From positions 1-51,474 of the IMG/VR virus record IMGVR_UViG_3300020474_000022: a stretch of DNA of 51,474 nt; one strand, written 5' to 3'. Made by a program: the position numbers and the translations under genes. Below the pieces are notes generated by a model, which did no database searches, was not told the origin of the DNA, and saw nothing but the letters and a program-made list of their open reading frames with translations. The DNA is from a virus. Positions 44,047 to 51,117 of the stretch are shown piece by piece. Within the stretch, counting starts at the first letter, position 1, and every line of letters begins with the position of its first letter.

Positions 44047-44474
44047 ACCTTGATCAAATTCAGGAGATGTGGGAAAAAGATTCTCAAATCGACCCTGATA
44101 ATCTACATGATGAATCATTAAAAATTCCACAACTTCATTCAAAATATTATACATTATATAATACCATTACTCTTTTGAGAGAGAAAGCAAGAGGAACTTA
44201 TAATCGTATAAAATTAGAAAGATATAATTACTACACAGGAAAGGCAACAGCAGAGGTTTATGCAGAAGAACCATTTCCCTATAAGGTTAGAGATAAAGAG
44301 GCATTACAGAGGTATATGGATGCCGATGAGAAGTTAAATAATATTGATTTAAAAGTTCGTTATTATGATGTAATGCTCAAGTTCTTAGAAGAGATTATCA
44401 AGACAGTTTCAAATAGAACTTTTCAAATTAAGAACTCAATAGACTGGCACAAGTTTCAAGCAGGATTTAACTAA
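44043..44474 (+). CDS. uvsY: recombination mediator UvsY
   Basis: 143 residues (T4 UvsY is 137). The pattern MNLDQIQEMWEKDSQIDPDN, LHSKYYTLYNTITLLREKAR, then RLERYNYYTGKATAEVY-like and SNRTFQIKNSIDWHKFQAG matches UvsY in layout and size: helical, with the YYxGK motif and an xxF.AG ending. UvsY loads UvsX recombinase on gp32-coated single-stranded DNA. It overlaps gp3 by four bases and the next small gene by one base, and UvsW follows, as in T4. Confidence 0.88.
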   Translation: MNLDQIQEMWEKDSQIDPDNLHDESLKIPQLHSKYYTLYNTITLLREKARGTYNRIKLERYNYYTGKATAEVYAEEPFPYKVRDKEALQRYMDADEKLNNIDLKVRYYDVMLKFLEEIIKTVSNRTFQIKNSIDWHKFQAGFN

Positions 44475-44656
44475 TGGAAGAAAACTATTATAATATCGAA
44501 ATGAATATTCAATCTATTCGTATCATACATAATGGTCTCGGACAAGCAGTTGAAAAATGGTCTGGGGGAGAACCAGAAGAACAAATGAATTTAATCGCAA
44601 TGAGAGATAATTTTTATAGAGTTATCCTAGAACACCAATTTGACAGCACGAACTAA
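44474..44656 (+). CDS. small protein between uvsY and uvsW, 60 aa
   Basis: 60 residues; the ATG overlaps the UvsY stop by one base (TAATG). The product is helical and acidic: NIEMNIQSIRIIHNGLGQAV, EKWSGGEPEEQMNLIAMRDN, then FYRVILEH. No domain is recognised. T4 also has small ORFs around uvsY/uvsW, but sequence identity cannot be claimed. Its stop overlaps a CTAAATA motif. Confidence 0.68.
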   Translation: MEENYYNIEMNIQSIRIIHNGLGQAVEKWSGGEPEEQMNLIAMRDNFYRVILEHQFDSTN

Positions 44657-44659
44657 ATA
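44653..44659 (+). promoter_or_regulatory. possible late promoter variant CTAAATA (uvsW)
   Basis: CTAAATA overlaps the 60-aa gene stop and lies 22 bases before the UvsW start, a spacing similar to the perfect late promoters. T4 uvsW is a late gene, which fits, but the motif is degenerate. Confidence 0.35.
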
Positions 44660-44681
44660 CTTATAGGTGAAACTATGAGTT

Positions 44682-46145
44682 ATGTCTCATTTGATTATAT
44701 CAAAAAAGAATGAAGTATATTTACAGGTTAAGGCAGAACCTCATGTATACTACGAATTATCAGACCAGTTTACCTTTGAGGTTCCTGGTGCAAAGTTTAT
44801 GTCCTCGTATCGTAGTAAATACTGGGATGGAAAGATAAGATTATTTAATACCCAAACTGGAGAGATTTACGTTGGGTTGTTAGATAAGGTCACAAAGTTT
44901 TGCGATGATCATGGATATACTTATGAGTTTGTAGATAATAAGTATTATGGTCTTCCTTTTGAGACGAATAATTTTATCTCAAAGGAAGGTGTAAAAGATT
45001 ATATGAATGCTATTTGTAAGTATTCTCCGAGAGATTATCAAGTTGAGGGAGTATACGACGCCTTAAAACATAATAGAAAGTTGTTGATATCCCCAACTGC
45101 TTCTGGAAAGTCTCTGATGATATATTCTCTTGTGAGATATTACGTTGAGAAAAAACAAAATATTCTGATAGTCGTTCCGACGACTTCGCTAGTAGAGCAG
45201 ATGTATAAAGACTTTGCAGACTATGGTTGGGATGTAGGTTCATATTGTCACAAGATCTATGCAGGGAAGGAAAGAGAAACAGATTCTCAAGTTATCATCA
45301 CTACCTGGCAGTCTATTTACAAACTCCCCCGAAAATATTTCGAAAGATTTAATGTAGTTATCGGAGACGAAGCACACCAGTTTAAATCAAAGTCATTAAT
45401 ATCTATAATGTCTAAACTTGCGGATGCAAAATATCGTTTTGGTTTTACTGGAACACTTGACGGAACACAAACACATAAATGGGTTCTTGAGGGATTGTTT
45501 GGGGCTTCGTACAAAATCATTCGTACCGAAGAGTTGATGTCAAAGGGACATGTTGCTAAACTGGATATCAATGTACTTCTACTGAAGCACCCAGCACATA
45601 AGTTTGAAAACTTTGAAGAAGAAGTTCAGTATATTATTAATCATGAACGTAGAAATAAGTTCATAAGAAATCTTGCATTAGATCTCAAAGGAAATACTCT
45701 GGTTCTTTTTGCAAGAGTTGAAGGTCATGGTGAACCACTATATCACATGATAAATAATAATACGGTTGATGAAAGACAAGTATTTTTTGTCCATGGTGGC
45801 GTAGATACAAAAGATCGAGAACAAGTAAGGGAGATTACTGAACAAGAAAATAATGCGATTATTGTTGCATCATACGGAACATTCAGTACAGGAATTAATA
45901 TCAAGAATCTCCACAATGTCATTTTTGCTTCTCCATCCAAATCTAGAATTCGAAATCTCCAGTCTATTGGAAGGGTTCTTAGGAAAGGTAACAACAAAAC
46001 CAAAGCGACTCTCTATGACATTGCTGACGACATATCCTACAAATCCAGGAGGAACTATACACTTAATCATCTAATCGAAAGAATTAAAGTTTATAACGAA
46101 GAGAATTTTAATTACGATATTGTAAACATACCACTAAAGAACTAA
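44682..46145 (+). CDS. uvsW: RNA-DNA and branch-migration helicase UvsW
   Basis: 487 residues (T4 UvsW is about 503). The N-terminal small domain (NEVYLQVKAEPHVYYELSDQ, VPGAKF, SKYWDGKIRLFN) is the UvsW-specific cap. Superfamily 2 motifs are complete: Q-motif RDYQ (117-120), Walker A SPTASGKS (137-144), DEAH (229-232), FTGTLD (255-260) and QSIGRVLR (427-434). It unwinds R-loops and drives branch migration, shutting off origin-dependent replication late. The start codon is 11 bases from the AGGTGA Shine-Dalgarno; a closer ATG (44675) opens a 12-codon ORF in another frame. Confidence 0.94.
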   Translation: MSHLIISKKNEVYLQVKAEPHVYYELSDQFTFEVPGAKFMSSYRSKYWDGKIRLFNTQTGEIYVGLLDKVTKFCDDHGYTYEFVDNKYYGLPFETNNFISKEGVKDYMNAICKYSPRDYQVEGVYDALKHNRKLLISPTASGKSLMIYSLVRYYVEKKQNILIVVPTTSLVEQMYKDFADYGWDVGSYCHKIYAGKERETDSQVIITTWQSIYKLPRKYFERFNVVIGDEAHQFKSKSLISIMSKLADAKYRFGFTGTLDGTQTHKWVLEGLFGASYKIIRTEELMSKGHVAKLDINVLLLKHPAHKFENFEEEVQYIINHERRNKFIRNLALDLKGNTLVLFARVEGHGEPLYHMINNNTVDERQVFFVHGGVDTKDREQVREITEQENNAIIVASYGTFSTGINIKNLHNVIFASPSKSRIRNLQSIGRVLRKGNNKTKATLYDIADDISYKSRRNYTLNHLIERIKVYNEENFNYDIVNIPLKN

Positions 46146-46146
46146 T

Positions 46147-46584
46147 ATGGGAGATGAATTTTACGCAATTATAAAACTAGTATCTGGTGAAGAAGTATTG
46201 TCACTTATTTCTATTGATGATAATGATGGAGACCCTTTAGTTGTGATGCAGAATCCAATCACAATGAAACTTCTACACTCTCAACATGGAATGCATGTTA
46301 AAGTTAAATCATGGATGGAATTAGCATCTGATGATTTCTTTATTATAAGACCTGATAAAATTCTTACTATGACAGAAACTCATGATGAAAGAATGATTGA
46401 GATATATACTAACTATATTGAAGATGAAGATGATATGGACGGTTTAAAACCTCAATCGTCCTCTAATGAAAAACCTAAAGGTGATGTTAAACCTTCTAGA
46501 AAGATGGGATACTTATCAACGGTAGAAGAAGCAAGAAAGACTCTAGAGAATATCTTTAAACTTGAAGATACTAAAGAAAGCTAA
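46147..46584 (+). CDS. 145-aa protein, possible late-transcription co-activator (gp33-type)
   Basis: The N-terminal 90 residues form a small beta barrel: YAIIKLVSGEEVLSLISIDD, then DPLVVMQNPITMKLL, VKVKSWMELASDDFFIIRPD and KILTMTET, resembling Sm-like folds. A charged linker follows, and the C-terminus is a conserved-looking helix, RKMGYLSTVEEARKTLENIF. It lies between uvsW and the sigma gene 55. A hydrophobic-acidic tail (LENIFKLED) could bind the sliding clamp, as gp33 and gp55 tails do in T4. The gp33 link rests on position and this tail only. Confidence 0.65.
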   Translation: MGDEFYAIIKLVSGEEVLSLISIDDNDGDPLVVMQNPITMKLLHSQHGMHVKVKSWMELASDDFFIIRPDKILTMTETHDERMIEIYTNYIEDEDDMDGLKPQSSSNEKPKGDVKPSRKMGYLSTVEEARKTLENIFKLEDTKES

Positions 46585-46696
46585 GCCCCTCTCTTCAACC
46601 CTAACAAAGGTATTCTACTGATAATCAAGGGTTCTGTCAAGCCCCCTAAAAGTGTGGTATAATTAATATAACTTATACTTAAAAGAGTAATGGATT
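46585..46696 (+). promoter_or_regulatory. intergenic region with sigma70-like promoter before gene 55
   Basis: This 112-base gap is one of the longest after the left end. It contains TATAAT (46658-46663) with CTGTCA (46634-46639) 18 bases upstream as a weak -35, a host-type promoter that would allow gene 55 to be expressed before late promoters open. AACCCT and AGGGTT can pair across a long loop; no clear terminator is seen. Confidence 0.55.
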
Positions 46697-47221
46697 ATGC
46701 CCAAAAAGAAATCAGAACATTATGTAAACAATAAAGAGTTATTGGAGGCAATGATTGTCTATCGAACTAAGGTAGAAAAATCATACATGAAGACTTTCAA
46801 TAAAGATCTCACTGAGTTTCCGAAACAGGAAAGAGGAAAGAGATGGGAAGGTAAACCACGTATTCCAGATTATCTTGGTGAGTGTTTTCTTAAGATTGCA
46901 ACACACCTTTCATACAAACCCAACTTTGTGAACTACATGTTCCGTGAAGATATGATTTCTGATGGGATAGAAAATTGCGTCCAATACATTCATAATTTCG
47001 ATCCAGAAAGGTCAAAGAACCCTTTTGCATACTTTACTCAGATTATTCATTATGCTTTTCTGAGACGCATACAGAAGGAGAAGAAGCAGTTGGAAATTAA
47101 GACTAAGATTATTGAAAAGACTGGATTTGATGAAGTTATGATGGTTGATGATAGCTTGCTTTCTGGACATAGTTCAGAGTATAATAGTATCAAAGATGCT
47201 ATTCAATATAAGAATCGATGA
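46697..47221 (+). CDS. 55: late sigma factor gp55
   Basis: 174 residues (T4 gp55 is 185). It carries the gp55 core: YVNNKELLEAMIVYRTKVEK, PDYLGECFLKIATHLSYKPN, DMISDGIENCVQYIHNFDPE and NPFAYFTQIIHYAFLRRIQK, corresponding to sigma region 2 with -10 recognition and melting residues. gp55 replaces the host sigma and directs RNA polymerase to TATAAATA promoters, several of which lie in this window. A host-type promoter precedes it. Its stop overlaps the gp47 start (ATGA). Confidence 0.95.
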   Translation: MPKKKSEHYVNNKELLEAMIVYRTKVEKSYMKTFNKDLTEFPKQERGKRWEGKPRIPDYLGECFLKIATHLSYKPNFVNYMFREDMISDGIENCVQYIHNFDPERSKNPFAYFTQIIHYAFLRRIQKEKKQLEIKTKIIEKTGFDEVMMVDDSLLSGHSSEYNSIKDAIQYKNR

Positions 47222-48252
47222 AAATAGCAATTTTAACAGATACTCATTATGGGGCAAGAAAAGGTTCGAAGCACCTGCATGATTATTTTGAGAAGTTCTA
47301 TGATGATGTATTCTTTCCTACACTAGAAGAGGAAGGAATTGATACCGTTATTCATATGGGAGATGCCTTTGATAGTCGTAAGTCAATTGATTATCAAAGT
47401 CTTGAGTGGTCAAAGAGAGTTGTATTTGATAGACTTCAGAACTATGATGTTCATATGATTGTGGGAAACCATGATACATATTATAAAAACACAAATGAAG
47501 TTAATTCTCCAGGTCTGCTTTTATCTGACTATAATAACATTTCTGTATACGATGAACCTACAGAGGTAAATCTTTCTAAACTCAAAGTTTTATTCATCCC
47601 ATGGATTAATGAAAAAAATTACGAAAATAGTATCAAACTTATTAAAGATACAACTAGCATATGTGCGATGGGGCACCTTGAACTCAACGGATTTAGAGCT
47701 CATCGTGGGCACGTCATGGAAGACGGTATGGACAGCAAACTATTTGAGAAGTTCGAAAAAGTATTCTCGGGACACTATCACACTCGATCAGATAACGGAA
47801 AAATCTTCTACTTAGGAAATCCTTATGAGATTTATTGGAACGATGTAAATGATACGAGAGGTTTTCATATTTTTGATACGGAAACCCTCACTCATACTCC
47901 AATTAACAATCCTTATAAATTATTTTATAATATCTATTATGAAGATACCAATCATAAACTCTTCAATTCAACTGAATATAGTAACAAAATTGTAAAAGTT
48001 ATTGTTCGTAAAAAATCAAAACCAAAAGATTTTGAGAAGTTTATTGATAAACTTTATACTGCCGGAGTTCATGATTTAAAGATAATTGAAAACTTTGAAA
48101 TTCAAGAGTCTGAAGACTTTGATATTGATGAAGAAGAGAATACACTTTCAATTCTAAATCGATATATTGATGAATCTGAATTTGATCTTGACAAAAACAT
48201 TATCAAGGGTATCTTCCAAGATTTGTATAGTCAGGCTTGCGAAGTGGAGTAA
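47218..48252 (+). CDS. 47: recombination nuclease subunit gp47 (Mre11/SbcD family)
   Basis: 344 residues (T4 gp47 is 339). All five metallophosphoesterase motifs are present: DTH (8-10), GDAFDS (48-53), GNHD (83-86), GHLE (152-155) and GHYH (185-188). With gp46 it forms the Mre11/Rad50-type complex that resects DNA ends for recombination-dependent replication and degrades host DNA. Its ATG overlaps gp55's TGA by four bases, and the next gene begins directly after its stop. Confidence 0.96.
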   Translation: MKIAILTDTHYGARKGSKHLHDYFEKFYDDVFFPTLEEEGIDTVIHMGDAFDSRKSIDYQSLEWSKRVVFDRLQNYDVHMIVGNHDTYYKNTNEVNSPGLLLSDYNNISVYDEPTEVNLSKLKVLFIPWINEKNYENSIKLIKDTTSICAMGHLELNGFRAHRGHVMEDGMDSKLFEKFEKVFSGHYHTRSDNGKIFYLGNPYEIYWNDVNDTRGFHIFDTETLTHTPINNPYKLFYNIYYEDTNHKLFNSTEYSNKIVKVIVRKKSKPKDFEKFIDKLYTAGVHDLKIIENFEIQESEDFDIDEEENTLSILNRYIDESEFDLDKNIIKGIFQDLYSQACEVE

Positions 48253-48528
48253 ATGTATCTTCTAACTCTCAAAGATGGTAAGGATGATGGTGCTTATGCC
48301 GTTCAGGATAATTACGGCAATAAAGTGTTATTTTTGTTTGAAGAAGAAGATGATGCTGAAAGATATGCTATGATGCTATATGACGAAGAAGATGCTGATA
48401 TGGATGTTGTAGAAGTTGATGATGACCTTGCTATAAAAACTTGTAAACATTATTCGTATAAGTATACGATTATTACACCTAATGACATTGTGATTCCCCC
48501 TAAGAATGATAACCTTCAAAAAGATTAG
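48253..48528 (+). CDS. DUF3110-like protein, 91 aa
   Basis: 91 residues, starting immediately after the gp47 stop and overlapping gp46 by 23 bases. The pattern YLLTLKDGKDDGAYAVQDNY, then VLFLFEEEDDAERYAMML and VVEVDDDLAIKTC resembles DUF3110 proteins of cyanobacteria (strand, GxY, LFE..DDA.RYA..L, then EV). It is very acidic and has no membrane segment. Function is unknown. Its place between the nuclease subunits suggests a regulator or partner of gp46/47, or a gene acquired from a cyanobacterial host; both are inferences. Confidence 0.75.
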   Translation: MYLLTLKDGKDDGAYAVQDNYGNKVLFLFEEEDDAERYAMMLYDEEDADMDVVEVDDDLAIKTCKHYSYKYTIITPNDIVIPPKNDNLQKD

Positions 48529-50218
48529 ATATAAAAACTTTTTAAGTTCTGGCAATCAGTTTACAGAGATTGACTTTCAACAACATCATACTAATTTAAT
48601 TATTGGAACAAATGGAGCAGGAAAGTCCACAATGCTGGATGCGCTTACATTTGTATTATTCAATAAACCATTTCGTAAGATCAATAAACCACAACTTGCG
48701 AATGCCACAAATGAGAGGGATTGTTTGGTAGAGATTGAGTTCTCTGTGAATAGTCGTGACTATTTGGTTCGTCGTGGAATCAAACCAAATATTTTTGATA
48801 TTGAGGTAAATGGTAATCCACTTCATAAGGAAGCAGATGATCGTGCCAATCAACGCATATTGGAGGAGAGTATTCTTAAGGTAAATTATAAATCATTTAC
48901 ACAAATTGTAATCTTAGGTAGCAGCACCTTTGTGCCTTTTATGCAACTCACAACTTCTAATCGTCGTGAGGTAATTGAGGACTTGTTGGATATTCGCATC
49001 TTCTCTGTTATGAATAGTCTTATTAAAGATAATATCCGAACAAGGAAGGAACAAATTAAATCTTTGGATATTAAAAAAGATAATCTCAAAGATAAGATGA
49101 AGATGCAGCAAGAGTTTATTGAAGAACTTGAGAATCGTGGCCATGCGAATATTGATGCTAATGAGGTAAAGATTGATAAACTTTTGGATGAAGAAAACTC
49201 ATACATGTTGAGTAATGACGATTTGAATTATAGAATGGAAACCCTTCAAGAACAGATGAGTGATGTTACTGGTGCTCGTGAGAAGTTATCAAAACTAAAC
49301 AATCTTAAAGGTAAAATCTCTCAAAGGGTTGCGACCATTACCAAAGAGCATGAATTTTTTACAGAAAATACGGTCTGCCCTACTTGTAAACAGGATATCA
49401 AAGAAGAGTTTCGTGTAAATAGAATTAGTGACGTTCAAAATAAAGCAAAGGAACTCAAAAAAGGTTATGAAGATCTTGAAGAAACAATTAAGTTCGAACA
49501 GGAACGAGAACGTCAATTCAATTCCCTATCTAAGGAGATTACAAAACTAACGCATGGCATTTCTCAAAACAATACTAGGATTTCCCTCAACCAGAGACAA
49601 ATCAGAGATCTTGAACATGAAATTCAAACTATTACCAATAACTTACAAAACAGAAATACTGAGAATGAGAAATTAGAGCAGTTTAAAGACAATCTCCAAA
49701 AGACAATTGAATATCTTTCAGACAAAAAACAAGAAATCGTTCATTACGATTTTGCCTATTCCTTACTCAAGGATGATGGCGTAAAAACAAAAATCATCAA
49801 GAAGTATCTTCCATTCATCAATCAGCAGGTTAATCGTTATCTTCAAATGATGGACTTCTACATCAACTTTAAACTTGATGAGGAGTTCGGTGAAACCATT
49901 GAGTCACCTATTCACGAAAACTTTTCTTATAGTTCTTTTAGTGAAGGTGAAAAAATGCGTGTAGATTTGGCTCTACTCTTCACTTGGAGAGAAGTTGCGA
50001 GACTCAAAAATTCCGTAAACACTAACCTGTTGATTATGGATGAAGTATTTGATTCTTCACTCGATGGATTTGGAACCGAAGAGTTCCTAAAAATTATTCG
50101 TTATGTGATAAAGGATGCTAATATATTTGTCATCTCTCATAAGTCAGACTTACATGACAAATTCCAAAGTGTCATAAGGTTTGAGAAAGTCAAAGGTTTT
50201 TCCCGTATGATGTCTTGA
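48506..50218 (+). CDS. 46: recombination nuclease subunit gp46 (Rad50/SbcC family)
   Basis: 570 residues (T4 gp46 is 560). Walker A is GTNGAGKST (34-42), followed by NREVIEDLLDIRIF-type residues; coiled-coil arms flank a zinc hook CPTC (291-294); the ABC signature is SEGEK (479-483) in SYSSFSEGEKMRVDLALLF; Walker B is LLIMDEVFD (about 508-516) with a D-loop SLDGFG after it. It forms the ATPase and tether of the gp46/47 complex. The start at 48506 gives MITFKKIRYKNFLSSG, the correct N-terminal strand. Confidence 0.96.
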   Translation: MITFKKIRYKNFLSSGNQFTEIDFQQHHTNLIIGTNGAGKSTMLDALTFVLFNKPFRKINKPQLANATNERDCLVEIEFSVNSRDYLVRRGIKPNIFDIEVNGNPLHKEADDRANQRILEESILKVNYKSFTQIVILGSSTFVPFMQLTTSNRREVIEDLLDIRIFSVMNSLIKDNIRTRKEQIKSLDIKKDNLKDKMKMQQEFIEELENRGHANIDANEVKIDKLLDEENSYMLSNDDLNYRMETLQEQMSDVTGAREKLSKLNNLKGKISQRVATITKEHEFFTENTVCPTCKQDIKEEFRVNRISDVQNKAKELKKGYEDLEETIKFEQERERQFNSLSKEITKLTHGISQNNTRISLNQRQIRDLEHEIQTITNNLQNRNTENEKLEQFKDNLQKTIEYLSDKKQEIVHYDFAYSLLKDDGVKTKIIKKYLPFINQQVNRYLQMMDFYINFKLDEEFGETIESPIHENFSYSSFSEGEKMRVDLALLFTWREVARLKNSVNTNLLIMDEVFDSSLDGFGTEEFLKIIRYVIKDANIFVISHKSDLHDKFQSVIRFEKVKGFSRMMS

Positions 50219-50232
50219 TACATCAAAGAACA

Positions 50233-50379
50233 ATGCAAGTCCCAAATTGGAAACACCATTCTAAGAAAGAACAGAAACGAAAACTGAAACCTCAGGCAAT
50301 GCGTTCCCGAAAGGAAGCACTGAGACACTTCAAGAACCGTCACATGACCTCCCCCAAAAAGGGAGGTTCTTTTGTATAA
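50233..50379 (+). CDS. small very basic protein, 48 aa, reading through a terminator
   Basis: ATG 50233 opens 48 codons ending at TAA 50377-50379. The product is strongly basic (VPNWKHHSKKEQKRKLKPQA, then RSRKEALRHFKNR) and ends MTSPKKGGSFV. These last codons are the terminator hairpin itself. Ribosomes translating this ORF would cover the hairpin and could prevent termination, so expression may couple translation to downstream read-through. There is no good Shine-Dalgarno upstream, so it may be weakly translated. The family is unknown; the composition suggests nucleic-acid binding. Confidence 0.55.
   Translation: MQVPNWKHHSKKEQKRKLKPQAMRSRKEALRHFKNRHMTSPKKGGSFV
50339..50378 (+). repeat. 40-bp repeat, copy 1 (terminator cassette)
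   Basis: Identical over 40 bases to 51055-51094, beginning GTCACATGACC and ending TTTTGTATA. It spans a terminator hairpin and the first bases of a -10-like hexamer. Confidence 0.9.
50347..50373 (+). terminator. rho-independent terminator, copy 1
   Basis: ACCTCCC (50347-50353) pairs with GGGAGGT (50361-50367) across a CCAAAAA loop, followed by TCTTTT. It would end the gp55-47-46 transcript. A -10-like TATAAT (50375-50380) follows at once, but no -35 element fits. Confidence 0.8.
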
Positions 50380-50401
50380 TGACTATAAAGGAAATGAACT
50401 A

Positions 50402-50596
50402 ATGAAAGCTTCACAAATGATTGCCATTTCAGCTACAGCAGCACTTGGTATTCCTGTTGCTGTTATTGGTCACAGTTCTGCCCCTATTATGATTGTAGGG
50501 GTAGTTTTCTTTACCTTTGTGGTTATGATGATGGTAATGATACCTTTACTGTTTGTTCAACTAATTAAGGAAATTAACTATGGGAATGGATGCTGA
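50402..50596 (+). CDS. small membrane protein, 64 aa
   Basis: Start set at ATG 50402, which has AAGGA (50388-50392) nine bases upstream; a longer TTG-started frame would begin inside the terminator. The 64-residue product has two hydrophobic segments, about 5-18 (QMIAISATAALGIPVAVIG) and 23-50 (IMIVGVVFFTFVVMMMVMIP with a LLFVQLI end), so it is probably a two-pass inner membrane protein. The short Ser/His loop lies between them. Function is unknown; a holin-like or membrane anchor role is possible but not supported. It overlaps the next gene. Confidence 0.65.
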   Translation: MKASQMIAISATAALGIPVAVIGHSSAPIMIVGVVFFTFVVMMMVMIPLLFVQLIKEINYGNGC

Positions 50597-51011
50597 AATA
50601 TTTGTTCGTTATGTGGGAGAACCCCCAACACAGGAACAAATTGATAAATGGAATAAGGATTTTAATTATAGAATTATAACTCGTAGTTTTGATGAAATCT
50701 ACGAATGTACGATTTCTGTTGCTAAAGACATGGGATACCGTTATTACTATCGGGAGTTACTTAAAGAAACTGAAGGACTTGTTATCTTAGATATGGACGT
50801 ACAAACAAGATACTTCTCCGAAGGTTATTCCAGAGGAAATATTCTTTATTTGTGTTGTGTTGCAGAATGGATTGAACATACCTTTAAAGATTTTTCTTTT
50901 GAAATTTTATATGGATCACCAGAGTCGAATTTCGTTTTGTTTGACGAAGAATATAGGAGAAAAATGAAAAACTACTTTTTTGATACGTTACCACTCCCCA
51001 CGATGTGTTAA
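50580..51011 (+). CDS. uncharacterised protein, 143 aa
   Basis: ATG 50580 has AAGG (50567-50570) upstream and overlaps the membrane protein gene by 17 bases. The 143-residue product starts MGMDAEIFVRYVGEPPTQEQ and is mixed alpha/beta and acidic, with IDKWNKDFNYRIITRSFDEI, a Tyr-rich MGYRYYYRELL stretch, LVILDMDVQTRYFSEGYSRG and a Cys pair (LYLCCVAEWIEH). I do not recognise a function, although the MGMDA opening is shared by several unrelated phage and bacterial hypothetical proteins in my memory. Its stop lies in the left arm of an inverted repeat. Confidence 0.65.
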   Translation: MGMDAEIFVRYVGEPPTQEQIDKWNKDFNYRIITRSFDEIYECTISVAKDMGYRYYYRELLKETEGLVILDMDVQTRYFSEGYSRGNILYLCCVAEWIEHTFKDFSFEILYGSPESNFVLFDEEYRRKMKNYFFDTLPLPTMC

Positions 51012-51062
51012 ATAAATCTCATATTCTTAACACATCAAAGACAATGTGTTAACTGTCACATG
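51002..51062 (+). promoter_or_regulatory. attenuator-like set of competing inverted repeats
   Basis: GATGTGTTAA (51002-51011) is a perfect 10-bp inverted repeat of TTAACACATC (51027-51036). The latter's first nine bases (51027-51035) also pair perfectly with ATGTGTTAA (51044-51052). ATGTG (51044-51048) can pair with CACAT (51057-51061). These hairpins exclude one another and lie directly before a terminator, the layout of an attenuator. Function is inferred. Confidence 0.5.
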
Positions 51063-51094
51063 ACCTCCCCCAAAAAGGGAGGTTCTTTTGTATA
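51055..51094 (+). repeat. 40-bp repeat, copy 2 (terminator cassette)
   Basis: Identical over 40 bases to 50339-50378. Short homology also precedes it: ACATCAAAGACAATG (51032-51046) against ACATCAAAGAACAATG (50220-50235), as if copy 2 kept both ends of the copy 1 region but lost the middle. Confidence 0.9.
51063..51089 (+). terminator. rho-independent terminator, copy 2
   Basis: ACCTCCC (51063-51069) and GGGAGGT (51077-51083) with TCTTTT after, the same as copy 1. It separates the small genes from the CobT-like gene. TATACT (51091-51096) follows as a -10-like hexamer. Confidence 0.8.
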
Positions 51095-51117
51095 CTACAT
51101 TCATACGAAACAAACCA

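Noticed and set aside
45853-46074. Out-of-frame ORF inside uvsW, possible frameshift product
   Set aside because: All UvsW helicase motifs lie in the main frame, so no frameshift is needed and there is no slippery site evident.
50339-51094. Mobile element bounded by the two 40-bp repeats
   Set aside because: The repeats are terminators and the interval contains only two small phage-like genes without transposase or target duplication.
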